From: Hymenolepis diminuta
Taxonomy: Eukaryota > Platyhelminthes > Cestoda > Cyclophyllidea > Hymenolepididae
Direction: 5' to 3'
Assembly (NCBI GenBank): GCA_900708905.1
Contig: CAADRB010000084.1
Span: forward strand, 62,001-126,000
DNA: 64,000 bases
Made by a program: the position numbers and the translations under genes. Positions 1 to 14,100 of the stretch are shown here, one piece after another. The notes below the pieces were generated by a model. It was not told where the DNA came from and searched no databases. It saw nothing but the letters and a program-made list of their open reading frames with translations. Position 1 is the first letter of the stretch; every line of letters starts with the position of its first letter.

Positions 1-3000
1 CGTCATATTGTAAAAGGACAAAAAGAACAATGAAACATAGAATTTTAAATTAATAAAATATGTAATGAAATGTTGTCCAATTATGCATAATTGTTTCTTT
101 CGTGTTTTATTAACCTACATTTAACGTATTTGTCCACCATGTCAAATTAGAATGGCTTTGAAAGTTCAACCTTAGCTACTGATTCTGGCCGACGAAAGGA
201 AGATCAAAAAACATGTCTACTTATCATTAGAGATTCGAGAATATGCCCTCTCCCTTGGTTGATATAGACAAGGGTGCTACGTAATTAGATTAACCATAAT
301 TCCTATACTACTTACCTCATTTCAGCGTCCACAGTTATTTTGTATAAATCTTGTATTTTAATGGTCAATAGATAACTACTCTGTAATGCATATTCTTAAA
401 GACTTTCGATTTATCTCCTTTTTTGGAAAATGCATTCCTTTGACTTAAAATCGAGTTTACGTTACACTTCAGCTCGCAGTTGACAGGGCGATGGGAATTC
501 GCGAAAGGGTATTAATTTAAAACTATCTTGAAAGTAAAAGGAAACCGCCAGTCATGTTATTTCACACCCTCTCTCTCTCGCTCCCTTTGTTATTCGAAAT
601 GTCCCTTTCATTACCGGTTCCTGAAATCAGGCCTGTAATTACGCCAAGCGGTAGCTTGAGCGCTAATTAGATATTCGGGGAGAGAGAAATCACTACATTT
701 CCCAACGTCTTTTCAATATTTTTAATACGTGTGCTTGTGAAGTACAAAGCTTATTTTATCAAGTTAATTAGTTATTAATTAAATTGTGTAATTGGATTTT
801 CTAACCATATGAAAGTGGGAAAATTTAACATCTGACAATGGAATAATTAATTATTAAATTCTCTAATCTAGCGGTAATGATAAATCAGTCATTGCGTTCT
901 CATTCGTCAGATGCTCTTGAGAAAATGCCAACAAAAACCATTTGCTTATGTCTGGTATTGCTAAAACGTTAAGGACTATGAAGTGTGCATCTGAAAATGG
1001 TAAGAAAACACAGGAATCTTAATAAACCATCTGAAATTAATAAGCGCCGGACATGAAAGATCTATGCTCATATGTTTGAGTAGTAAATGGTAGTATGATG
1101 ACAAACAAACTGATCTTCTTAGTCTTCGGATCCATATGATGAAATTAACTTCTAAATGTACGGGTATAATCCAAAATGACCATAGGTCTCTATTATTCAA
1201 ATTAACGACCCAGCTTTAGGTCAGGAATTATAGAAATCTGTGAAGTTTGATTATTCTAAAGGGATTAGAGAATCTTCAAGTATTTTAATGACTTGTTAGA
1301 GGATGGTGAGTGAAGATGGGAGATCTAATGAAGTGACCGCTTTTAATGATATCTAAATTGCAAAATAAATTCTGGTAAAGATAAATCGAAATAGTGTGAA
1401 TGTGTCCTAAAGAAGGATTTCATTCTTTCTAATTCGGCAATTATTAATTTTATGCGCTAACCCTTGGTCTTTATAGTATAATAGAAAGCTATTTCGTTAA
1501 ACTCTCGTGAGAAATGAAGCTTGAGTTCATTCCGAGCCTAGAAATGGATTTGCATGGTTGAGAAAACTTTTCAATAAGTTTGATATTTCTGTAAAATAAG
1601 GTTCGTCTGTCCTGTCGTATTTCTAAGGTGTCCAGTCCCTGACACTTTGACTCTTCAAAATATGGCTAGACTACAGGTGCTTCAGACTCGGAGAAAGATA
1701 AGACAGAAGTTTATTAATTTGTCAAAATCTTCACTTGAATGCAACCAAAGTTGATGCGGAAGGTCAAAACATCACCAGAACGATGGCAGTTTTGTCCCAA
1801 ATAACCGTCAATTTGTCAAGATTGGCGTGGGCAAGCGTATTGATGAGGATGAAAGGCGACCTGGAGATAACCCATAGGAATTGATCACATTGAGGCAAAA
1901 GAACTCTGCAATGTTGAACTTTTTATCAGCTTTATATCAGATATATCACTGAATTATCAAAATACGTTGCTAGTAATCGGTCTCCGATTAATTATTCAAG
2001 CTCAGACTTCAATTATGGAGATATCGAGTCAATTACTCAAGTAATTTTATGCAACGGTAGCATTTAAAAGGAGTGTCGGTCCACTTGACCGAAGGTGAAT
2101 ATAATGAAACAACTTTTTTGGCATGCAGAAACAATATGCGAACTTCAAGACCAGGACTAACGGAAATGATTATTAGTGAAAAGTTTATTTTTCATTTATA
2201 TGTTTATTAAACAGAGATTACTTTAGCCGTAATTTATTATAGAAATGCATACAGACGGTGGAAAGAGAAAAGATATCAGGATTAAAGAATCAAAATTGGG
2301 ATCATTTATTCAATAGAGTTTTGGGAATTGAGTTGTGAGGCTGGTAAATCAATTCTCAGAGCCTCTTGTTTTTAGTCGAATATTGCCCAAAATAACATGC
2401 GTTCAGTCATAAAAGTTAATAATTTCCAAGTTCACTTAAAAAAACGTTTTTCAACACTCACCTTTGGTAAAACAGTAGTATTTTGGTGCCTGCCCAATGA
2501 GAAACTCGCTATCCCTTTATTAGCTACACTTTAGTAGTGTGATTATTCACTGAGTATCCATCCAGCCCGTTATCTCAGACTTCGCCGATGCGCGCTCTCA
2601 TCCAGATAATAGTACTTTCCCGCCGTATCTCGTTTAGTTGATTCGAATGGGGTTAGTATTTAAGGACTAATCGGCTCACCTAGCCATTTGTCGCTTAACT
2701 CATTCTCTTAGAATTCCATCATATTTATGTTATCAATTTTAGAACAGTGAAAAATAGCAAAAAATATACAATATTTACTAGGAAAATACTTGTATGAAAA
2801 TGTGGTCAATCCCTTGGGGTGTGAGACACAAGTGTTTTCCCAAAAATTATGAAAGCGAAGTTACGAGTAAAGTATCAATTTGAATTCGATTTGACTAACC
2901 CCTAAATGCTAATGTTACTTATCCGAAATTCCCGTGGTAAACGACGACGATGACAGTTCTGAGTACAGAACATAATTTTCACCTTGTGATGATGAAGTGA

Positions 3001-4271
3001 TTAAATTCAAACAAAATGTGAGTGTTCGTGTGTGTCTAGACAGAGTAGCATAGAATAGTAAACGGGAAGCAAACAAAATGAGATGGAATGATTAGTTTAA
3101 CCTAAAATTTATAAATGCGATTGAATACTAACACTACTTATTTTGTCAGACTTGCAAGTGATTAACAAATTCAATTTGGGCCTTGGCCATCGTGATATGA
3201 GCAATAAAATGATTAAGTTGAGTTATCTTTTATGAATATTTTTTACTCTATTGCGTTATACTAAGTTATATACATCCACTAGCTGTTCTTAGGCTCTCCG
3301 AAAAAAGTATTTGACGGAGATGATATGCTCACTTATTCTCAATCTACCAGTCAGTTAGCAGCGTCTCTCAAAAACTCAGCAACCTATTATGAAGTTTGAG
3401 CATTACGTTATTATCAGCGGATTTCAGCTTTAAAGCAATAACCTAACAACCTAAAGAGTATGAATTAAATCTATGTTCTCGGTTCCTATCCCGTCCTCTC
3501 TCCCTTCACATGTGTTTTGCCTTTCCATATCATTAACTATTGTTGTCAAGATATATTAAATACAGTAATTATCAAAATTGAGACATACTGAGAAAGAAAT
3601 ATGATGTTCCACTATTTCTAAATTTTTATGGTCTTAAGATTGCATTCGCTCAGGGTCTAAAAATTATTTCATCATCCAAGGTATAAGGAATAGCAGTAGA
3701 AACGACGTTATCAAAAATAGTTTTGTTAACTGCTAGGTTTCCAGAAAGCTGAACTATACTGAAAAAATTCCTGAAGCAGTTCTTCGTATAGAAATACGAA
3801 ATTGTGTGCTCTTCGGTCACCGTCGCTATTAAATAATTACCTAAGTGTAGTTGAGTTAGCTTAGCTAGATGCACTCTGGTTACTGATGTACTGAGATAGA
3901 CTTTCAACCTCCAATTCTCAGTTTGAATGTTTAAACTGTGTACAGGAATCTAAGGATCAGATTCTGAAGATAGAACGTTGAAACGAGCGCCACATTAACT
4001 AATAAAAATAGACCATAAAGTATCCTGAATTCAGATTAAGTAGGGATCTTTTGACATCCTGACATTACTTTCATTTCTAACCCATTACTTCTCCTTACAC
4101 TTTATTTGAATCAAATTATTGTTCAAAAGCGTTTCATGCCTCCCAAGACTGTAAATTGCCTTTTATTTTGTAGTGAATAAAAATAATGAACTTTCCTATG
4201 ACTCGGAAATCTACAGATTCAAGTCAAAGCAAGACGTTGGAGTCGACGGATAAGAAGTAAATTAATACATA
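1..4271. other. Gene-poor AT-rich flank
   Basis: No coding exon can be supported here. Around 760-860 there are three TAATTA homeodomain-type cores, including a 14-bp palindrome at 842-855. A CT-rich tract lies near 569-587. About 1.66-1.98 kb has a + strand frame that reads well but is broken by stops. A 99-codon open stretch on the minus strand (3650-3946) has no recognisable domain. In DNA this AT-rich, open stretches of this length are expected by chance, so neither is called as a gene. Confidence 0.6.
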
Positions 4272-5648
4272 CTGGGTGCATAAGGCATCTGAGAACACTC
4301 TACGTACTTTTAGAAATACAAAATATGAAACCATTGATGGTTGAAACGTATGATTTCTTGTAACAAAACAAATAAACCTAATAAACATTAAGCCAGGTTT
4401 ATTTCTATTTATTCTCCTTCGGCTTCTATCACCCACTCAATTCGAGTCCAAAAGCTACTGACTGCAAGCTTTCATCAAATCAGGTGGTCTCTATTTATGT
4501 TCTCCGTTCCTCGGCCTATTGCCTCCATCGGGGGAAGGAGTTGGTGTTAGGAGGAGGCATATTAACTGCCTTTTCAAGCACCCCCCACCCCGCTCCACCC
4601 CATCCCACACGTCTTAATGCAAAGGATTAAGGTTTGATGAGTAGTTAGGAGACGGCCAAGAGTTTGATATGGTGTGGAATGAAGATGAAAATTCTCGATC
4701 ATCCATCCAATCTTGAGTTTTGGAAATTTTATGGAATAGAGCCGAATCTTGTTGGAAGACATTGGGTCTTCCTCCATTGGCTATTCTGTCTATCCAAGGC
4801 GGCTTAACAACAACGATTTGAAGAATCTCCACATGGATATCTGCATCTGCACTGACTGTGGAAAAGGCTCTGTGGGAGAAAATGAAGGTGTCATGATTTG
4901 CCCTTCACTGTCCTTCGAACACCGAAAACCATCACCGTTACTGGAAATTTCCTACACGCATAACAGTTGGAACTTCAGTGGGGTGCGCCCACACAGCTAC
5001 CTATCATTTCTTCGATTGATTTTTCCATCCTGGGGAAAGTTTTTCGATAGAATAAAAACCCGGAACGCTCCTATTGTTCTGGGTGCTTCAATTCCTTTGA
5101 GAGTCGTTTGTACGCATTAATCGATTCCCTTGAATTAGTTTCGTCCACATAAACCGACGACCTCGCCTAAGAACGTGAGAGATTTGTGTCCGATTACTTG
5201 ATGAACAGCATTCCTTAATATATTTCTGTTCCTTCAGACACTTGAAGATGTTCGGCAAGATGTCGCACAATGACTTCCCAGAATTTCTGTGCACCACGCC
5301 ATGTCATGCACTCTTCTCACAAAGTCAGTTGTTCCGAGTGAGTGAGCAGAGCGTTGATAATGCTTCTGTGTTCTCTTCCTCGTGGCGGCCAATTCAACTC
5401 CATTTATTTCATTCACCATCTCCTTTCTAACCTTGCAAACGAAAGGTGTGTTGACATGTAGAAATCTTGCAATTTCTAAATTCCTGTGTTTCGCTTTTAT
5501 AGAGACTATTACAGAATATCTTTTCATTTAATTAGTTATAGTAGTGTCTGTCATGAGATTGTCTGATACAAAATATACATTAGTTATAGTTATCGGGTTA
5601 GTTTAAATCACAAAAATGGAAATGCCCTTAGATACCTTACGCACTCTC
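4272..5648 (-). mobile_element. Tc1/mariner-superfamily element, copy A (degenerate)
   Basis: A 1377-bp DNA transposon flanked by TA on both sides (4270-4271 and 5649-5650), as expected for the TA target-site duplication of this superfamily. The ends are imperfect terminal inverted repeats: the left end starts CTGGGTGCATAAGG and the right end, read inward on the minus strand, starts GAGAGTGCGTAAGG. The transposase lies on the minus strand, with the DNA-binding half at about 5090-5527 and the catalytic half at about 4570-4800. The length is close to the usual 1.3 kb. Frames are broken, so the element cannot make its own transposase. The interior 5091-5618 is almost identical to copy B at 45.7 kb. 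Confidence 0.9.
4574..5527 (-). pseudogene. Broken mariner-type transposase, copy A
   Basis: In an intact element this enzyme would cut and paste the transposon. The minus strand reads from an N-terminal helix-turn-helix-like part (starts MKRYSVIVSIKAKHRN at 5527; the IARFLHVNTPFVCKVRKE stretch is the recognition-helix type), through a region with FVRRVHDM and SHVLRRGRRFMWTKL, to a catalytic part containing VFQQDSA, SKTQDWM and NLNPL. These match the mariner QQDSAP..HK..KTQ.W and SPDLNPL blocks. The frame changes several times and stops interrupt it. The SPDLNPLD block is damaged (reads SSNLNPLH), so one catalytic aspartate is missing. I cannot name the subfamily with confidence. Confidence 0.85.
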
Positions 5649-7989
5649 TATATACATGCCAAAAGTTATAACTAAACTTGTAACTTTTTCTTCTCGACAA
5701 TCAACAAAATATTTAATATTTATATCTTTCAGTCACTAAATAATGCGTTATTCTTAAATATTATATTAAGATATATATATATTATATACATAAATTATAT
5801 GTAAATATTAATAAATGATTCTTATGAGCCATTCAGTAATATGCCCTGATAGGCATTAGATTGCAAGTGAGAAATTATTTAAAGATATATTTTAAATAAA
5901 TTTAACTTTGTGCAAACAAATTATATAAAGAAGGCAAAAAGATTATGAAAGTCTTCGAAAGAAAACTCAAAATGATACATCACCGCTCAAAATTATTGTA
6001 TGATGTTTACTAGAAAGACATCGAAAGACTGGTTGAAACGGCAAATTTCCATATTTCACGAAACGCTTCTTTCCTTTTTTTGCATCTCAAAGAAGTTGAC
6101 ATGAGAAGCACAGCTGCCACTTCTTTAAGAGTTCAGGGAGACGCAAAGTGAAGCAAAACTTCACTACAAAGGCTCATATTTTAGATGGGGGGGATGAGTC
6201 GGTGGGATTACAGGGTGGGGGTATAAGTGGAATCAAAATTAATGGGACTGGCAGACAGGTTTGGGAGATTTTCGTTGGTGGGTGTGTGTGAGGTTTGATG
6301 ATACCACTTACTACCGCCAGTTTTCAAACACCAGTCTCTCCCCCTATTTTGATATGCGTTTTAACACCACCCCATGTCAACCTGGCTCATAAATCATGAG
6401 AAACCGTTGATGACTGAGTGTGTTTTTGGTCATCATCATCAGCCCCAAGATCGGGCGAAAGAGATGTCGCGATTTGATGTGCGTGGGATTTGCACAACTC
6501 GCAAAATCAAGTTAATTATTCGTAAGGTTAAATTTATTAAACAGGTAATACTGAAAATGTGCGAAATCTCCAAAAATTTTGCTCAGTAGGCAATTGATAT
6601 TTGCTGATTACAATTCAGGAAGTTCGCAGTTGGTGAACATCGAATTTTTTGCTAACGCAATTAATGCGACCAAAGCAGCGTTTGAAGCATTTAATTATTT
6701 TGTCACTAAATTGAGTACCTGATTGTAATTCTTTTGAGCTGGAGCGAACATAACATGATCAAATTCGCAATTCTAATTGTCAAAGTGTTGTGTGTGGGAC
6801 CACCCAGAGTGATCAAACGCGAATGTCGGCAAATGTCGAGTCAAGTCACTCCAATCGCCTTCAACCCATCCTCCCTTCCTCACACTCGCACCATATGCTG
6901 ATGTGAACTTCATTACCTTCGGTTTAAATTGAGTTGTTTTGTGCTCAAGCCCTGGAATATGACCACCCATAAAATAAGGTCGAATTGACAGCTTGGCCAG
7001 ATTAGCTGACGAACTCATTGGCTTAATTGAGGCCATTTGGAGTTATTTATATGAAGTGACTTTTTAGGCAAATATTTAAAGTCTCTTTTAGTATTCCTTA
7101 TATATCGAGAGAGTATTATAGTTAAAATCATCCCTCCCTAAGCAAACTGTCGTGTAAAATTGGCTCTTTTTTATAAAATGACGTCTTACGGATTCAGTGG
7201 TAGATTATTGTCAAGTATTAGCGACACTATTTCTACATAGGAATTAGAAAAATATTAAGGTCTGGTTTTAAAATGTGCACGAAAATATAATTCACTGATT
7301 ATGATTAGGGTTATGTTTAAGTGACTTTGCTGGCCTCCTCTACCTGTTCATGTCTGTAAGAAGATATAAATGAATCAAAATGGATTAATCGATCATTCAA
7401 TCAAATCAACAGGTCAGTGAATTTTGAATATCTTGACATGAACTCACTCAAATAATCAAGGGTTAAAACATGGAAATTAAGTGTTGGAACATTTGAATAT
7501 AACAGGGTGAATTATATCCTTTTTGTGAAAATGGACAATTCATTGTTTCTGGATGATTAAACTTGTAAAAGTTACAATCAGAGTCGGGGGTAAAAAATAT
7601 TATTAATAAAAATTTAATAACTATTATGAATGACAAAAGATGGATAGCAATATAATAATATCCATTCAAATTACCGCGAATTCAGAGCAGAAAAGTAAAC
7701 AATTGAACAAAATTATTGCCATAAAGTAGAGGAGAATTTGTGGAAAGGCGTGCACAATTTGCAAAAATTGTTCGATTAGCAAGGAGTGTTTGACCTAAAT
7801 CTGATTAAACTAACAGCAGACGAAATCCAGAAAGAAATAAAAAAAGTCAATTCCAATAAATTTTAAATCATTTTAATGTTTTCGAGAACGAGCTGATTTT
7901 AAATGTTCGTCTATCCTGAAATTTTACAAACAAACCACTCATCCATTAGACAGATAGGTTTCATAAACACGTAAAGACTCGAATTCGCC

Positions 7990-8152
7990 CATGCCGCAGC
8001 GGTCAACGTGCATGTCTGCCAAGTCAGAAGTTACAAGATCAATGACCGTCGATGCACACCGAGTGGTGTGGATGGCCAAACACACAGGCTAATTCCAGTC
8101 AATAAGTGAGTAAATAGAAAGTCTGTTTCTTATAAGACTGCCTTCAGAATAG
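7990..8152 (+). repeat. Dispersed repeat R1, copy 1
   Basis: This segment aligns with 37202-37338 (shared blocks TCTGCCAAGTCAG, then AGTGG-GTGGAT-GCCA, then a TTTCT-ATA...TCAGAATA block) and, almost without gaps over 90 bases, with 55831-55920. In one + strand frame copies 1 and 2 share the peptide CQVRS followed further on by SGVD and LVN, so the repeat may derive from a coding sequence. I do not recognise the protein. Exact ends are uncertain. Confidence 0.6.
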
Positions 8153-11100
8153 TGTTGGGAACACTTTCATAATGGACTGGACGGCTGTATGTATTACCTT
8201 GCACTGTCCAAGTTTTCACAGTGAATAAATCAACGAAAAGAAAAATTAAAGCACTTTTGGTCTCGCCGATTGCAGTATGATAGTGAGTCAATGTAAGGGT
8301 AGGCAGAATTTTCTTTATTTCTTTGATATTAAAATTTTAAAATTTTTACTGCCTACCCGACTTTGTGTGTTTTTGTTTTCACTCTGTGAAACACGATAGG
8401 TTAAATCAATGCTTTTTCTCACTGATCTCTTCGGTCGTTAATATCTGGAATAAGTTCTAACCTCTATCATTTATAAATCCAGATTTTTTAATTGATCAAC
8501 CCTATCAATTCACTCCAGTTACCTGACGAAGGGAGAAAATCCATTTAAATCGAATTATACCCCTAAATAACGTTAGCCAGGGGTGCCTTGACACTTAGTG
8601 CATTGACGCAAGAATGAAGCGATTAAGAAATGAGTTTACCGGCTGCGGATGAGTTTTTAAGAGTCAATTTTCAAGACTGTCTCTCTGTTACATGATAGCC
8701 CTTGAAACGGGGCCAGGAACATTTATTCAGAATGCGAGGTGTCTGTTAACAAAATGTTATTTTTAATAATCACACATGATGCCATACCCATGCCTTGGAC
8801 AAAATACAGGCGTGTCCTGGATATTTTTACAGACAATATCGCATTTCTGGCAGAATCAGGGACATGGGGGTTTGGGGAGCGACGGTGGTAAAGATGACAA
8901 CCACAACTGTGAAGAAGCAACTGACGCCGCCACCTCAAGACGTGCTTGGCTTCTCGACTTTTCTCTCTCCCTCTCCCCAGTCAGCATTCTAAGAACATTT
9001 TCAATGGTTTTGGAGAACTTTTCTATTCAACCCCAATTACGGATGAGTAGTTCGGAAATTAGGAAACCTAAGGATTATCTGTCATTTGAGGTAAAAAATA
9101 ACTACCTAAGAAAATAATTTGAGATTAAAGGAACTGTATTAATAAGAAAACAAGTTTGCGTTTAGATCATGACATCTCTAAGATGATGAGATGATAGGCT
9201 TTCGAATTTCGGGGTTTTCAGCGAAAGTGTATGGATTTGCCATTAATTATATGGTAGTAAATTCATTTCGAGAATGTTAGTAACTTGTCCGCAGTCCATA
9301 ATTTCTGCTCTAAGTATAAAGTATTCGTCTATGAAAACGGCTATTTTGGAAGCAAATTTATTGTGTAATTAAAAACTATATTATACCTTATGATTGTTTC
9401 CAGAAATCGGGCAAGATTCTTAACTGATTCGTTATCCCAGCAGTAATTGAAGTGGCACTCAAAAGCCATTATTAGATATCTTTCAACTCTGACTGTAATC
9501 AATAATTGTGGTAATAAATTTTGATATTATTTTAAGACGATCTTTGAAGAATCAAATTAACTTACTAGTTCGTTTACTCGTTAATTTGCTTGATGCATTT
9601 TCATGGATTTCAATAAAAATAAGTAAGACAATTTTAATTAAGCTGGGTGGCGGTTAGTTTTAAACATCTGAAATATCGCATCTTTGATAGAACTGGGTGT
9701 TTTTAATATTTCATGCGTTTTTACCATTTAGATAACGTTTGGGCAATTTAAATACGAACTGAAATTTTGGGGGAAATAAAAGTTTAAGATATAAAACAAG
9801 CGTCACAAGATAAGATGAAAACATTCTTAATCTATCCAGTAATAGTCTTCTAATTCGAACAGGAATTATATATACGATTTGGTTATTCATAGCTATTCTT
9901 ATAAACATTACAGCTAGCACCAGTTAACTACTTTTACCTCCCTAGGCAGACAAATTTCTTCAGGCGCCATAATCCATTATTCGATTAAATCAATTGATAA
10001 TTAAGGTCTGAGTTTTGCGGATATGAATTTGTCATGGAACCTAGGGATCAAGAAACGAAACTTGAAGTTAAAATGTTAAGCATTTGAGCATGACATAGCT
10101 TGCCATGCATTTTATGAAAAAAAGGAAATCCAGTGAATTCAAAATTCAAATAAAGCTAAAATTTGGCATCTTTATCTATGTTCACAAAACCCCTCTATTC
10201 ATTCCCTAATGGATGATTTTCATAATTAAAAATGGTAAAAGTTTAGCAATAAGTAATAGCAGTGACTCTAAAATGAACAAAATATTTAACTTAAACGCAT
10301 TGAATATGAAAATCGAAAATATTAAACAATCAACTTTAGTACCAGAGACAGAGGGAGAGGGGGTTTAGATGAAAAGTTTTGGCGCACATCGTTGAATCAT
10401 GTCTGGTCGTACTTTTGAATGCACCTTTGGAGTCACATTTGCCAAATCAAAGGAACAAAGAAACATTGGACTCATCCCAATGACGCCGACAGCTCCGCTA
10501 ATAGATTTTGCGTACACCTGTATTTTATCATCCTCGTTACGTTAGTATCTCAAAGTATCCCAGTGCTAGTCTATTTCCGATTCTCCAATTACTACTACTT
10601 ATGATAAAGCGATGAATATGAAAGATTTGATCATAGGTAAATTGTCTAAGGTCATGAGAGAAGGAGAGGCAAAGTCATTATCTGTTTGAAAGGAGCCTTC
10701 TTCTGACTAAATTTCAAGATTTCAGGAGCAAGGTGAGTTTATATAATGGTGGGTGTCTTGGAGACCATCTTTGGGGAGTGAAGTGTTCATTCTGAGTCAA
10801 AGCATGGACTCAGTGACCTTGAGTCAAATTTGTAGGTGCGGTATCAGAAGACATTTAAGTAAGGAGAACAGCGAAATTGTCCAGTAAGAGTGTGTGGAAG
10901 ATGCGCAAATGTAAGTAAAAAGCAATCAAAGCATCATCAGAGTTTTACTTCAGTGAATTCCGAATTAATCAGATTGCGCATGTCTATTACCATTATGTTC
11001 TAATGCCTCAAAGTTAGAATTTTAGGATTTGACCTCTTGGTTCCTGAAAACAATGTTCGAAGCTTTATGACTAGTGGATTAAATCGGGCGGTTTAAAAAA

Positions 11101-14100
11101 CCATCTCAACGTATTTGTTTCTAATGGCAAATTTCGGGTAAGTACTCTCTTGTCCTATATGAATCTTTTTAATGCATAGACAAGTACTGATTTGCTATTT
11201 ATAATGTTATAGTGAAAGTAAGTTATGGATTATTTTAAAATTACATTAGAAGCGAAATGGTGCCATGATATTGTTTAATTAAATCAATATTAGAGTAAAA
11301 CTTCGAAAATTCCCACAGAGCGTGTGAAATCTTCCTATATCACCTTGCCATTACTTCAACATCTATCATGAGTAGTACCTTCAATCATGGGTACCATAGA
11401 TGGCATTCACATACAGAAACTCCCTTCGTTCATGCACTCCGTGTGAGGTGTCATAATAAACACTTCATTTTCGCAGACGGATTGTTTTTAACTTAATTTC
11501 TGGCTGAATTATTTTTATATTTTTTATAACAGTGTCATTTTCTCACATGACTACTAATTTCCCAACTTCGGACCGAAACCTGTCAGTCAAACACAGCTAG
11601 AAAGCGACCACCAAAATGTATCACAGTCGAGTTTCAGCCAGTACCTACTGAGTGGCTTATCGTCATGAGAACAGAAAAAATTGCAAACTTCAAAAGCGGC
11701 AGCATGGTGTATGGCGTCATGTGCTCCAGACAGCAATGTCATGATTTTACTGCCGAGTCATAAACCAAAACTGGAACCCACTTTTTATTTGTAAACTGCT
11801 TGTCTCTTTACGCGGCCACAACATAAAATTTGGCGATTCACAACTGCATTTAATCTACTACCAGTTTGACTAGTCAATGCCACTACATTATTGGGTTAAT
11901 TTCCATTTTTCGGCCGCGAACGATTTCGTATATTCTTTTTACATCTGATTAATTTTTGACCATAGAATTGAATAAACTAATTAAAAATTTGGACGAGGTA
12001 GTATTCAGGCATAAAAACCACTGTCACTGAATTCTTTTTTTACTTTGGAATAATACAATTTCACACATGGAAGATCAAATTTGATCTCAGGCAGTGAATG
12101 AAATACAATTTCCGAAATGTTTGCTGAATTGTTAAGTTTGACCTGTTTTAAAAAAATTGAGGAGTTTAGATTTTTGATTGTGTACGTCCCAGATTTTTCC
12201 TAAGTTATTTGATTTGATTTGATCCTTCTTCTACTTCGTTGTAGGCAATCAACAAACCGTGTGAATTATACCAACGAGTGTGCGTGTGAATATCTGTCCC
12301 AAATTCACGACAGTGGCGTTAGGAGAGTCACACATATTATCACCACAATGCAAATATCATTAACTTTAAGTGTAAAGAAACTTGTGTGAATAAACTGATG
12401 TTCTCATTGACATAAATGCAAACCTAAGATGCAAATACCAATGTCCTTTTAAAATTACAGCGGCGCACTGGCCGATTTATCGGAAAATCGATGCCTAAAT
12501 CAATTTATAACTTAAGCGATGTGGGGAAAGACAGAAACCTCACACGTGGACTAAGACAAATGAATCATTTTTTGCTTATTAAGAAAAGGAAGAGCCCTCA
12601 ATAGTGTATACATTTCACATGCCGTTGCCAAGCAGCAGCTAAAGCAGTTCAAAGCAGTTATAATGTATCACCGGAATTTGAGCCATGAGAAAAGCACTGC
12701 CATGTGGGGGAAAATGAGTCCGGAAAATGATACGCTGTCATTTTTTCTCACGAACTGCCTACCTAATCACTACAAGCGCTCATAAACCTCATCTGGGAAT
12801 TAAGAGCCCACTTCGTTAGTTATCATTTACCCCTCTACATTAAATTAACACTTTATAATTGGTAGTCACATAAGGTTACTCGACATGTTTCTTAATTTCA
12901 TTTCGAAAAATAATTTTTCCCAAGTTTAATATCCGTGAAAGATAGTTCTAGCACCACAGAGAGTACTTCATTAATTGGCATGTTTTCTTAATTTTCTGAA
13001 GAAATAAATTGGCGCTGATAGTTCAAAAGATTGCTTTTTTGCTGTGCATGCATTGGCATGGCAGAAAATCTGGGTCAAATGACGCGCGAGAAGAAAAACG
13101 AAGGACGACCATCAAATGTGGTGACGCATCAAAGAAACGCCGACAGATATTTTCGGGCTAATATACTGGTGGCGGTAGCTTGACAATTATTGCTCTCCTT
13201 CCTTCTGCCACGCCTCGATTAAAGGCTGATTTGGTTATTACGAAAAAGACATGAATTTTCTTTCAGTTTAATTGACTTATAACTTTAACTGAGCTAAATT
13301 TGGCAAAAAACCAATTGCTTCATTTACTTCAGGTCAATTTCATATCGATTTTTCCGCACAGGTGTTATCGATTCATTTGCAACTCGCTTATTTCAGTTAA
13401 GTAGGGTCTGCTTATTTTGGACTTTTATTTTCACTGTAGAAATTTAATCAGAATCGCAAGATGAAATTGGGCTGTTAACCACCCAATTTCAAGACCACTT
13501 CAAAAGACCGCTTTGTAGAATGATTTAAACCAGAACATCTTTATGTTTCCTGCCACTGTAAAACGTGATTGATTTCGGATCCAATTTATTGCATGAAAAA
13601 TTCTCTCTATTGGAAACAATTATTTTAAAACCCCATACAATGATTTACTCATGCTGATGAGAAGAGCTCGAGTCTATTAAAATTGAAAATACAGAGTTAT
13701 TTTTAAGAAAGTGGAAGATAGACTATATTCCTGTCGTTTGTTTGATTGTTTCATCTAGTTAACTAAGTAATAGGGCAGTTAGATTCAAATACAGCTTGAA
13801 TGTGGTGGAGCCTGATCGAAGTGTCATTTGCGACCTCTAACATTACCCGCCAGACACCTTTGAAGTTTGTCTTCTGTGTGGGTACATGTGCGACGCGTAA
13901 ATTAAACACTGCATAATTGCTGCAAGCAAGAGGAGAGGGGATAGAGAGGAGCGGTGCATAAAACCGCGCCAGCAAGCCGCACGCTCGCTATGTATGTTTG
14001 TGTACAATCTCTTGTGCACGCAACACCCACGGACGCACCACGAATGCACGGACATAGGAGGTGGATGATAGGATCCCGTGTACTCAATTCGGTGACAATG

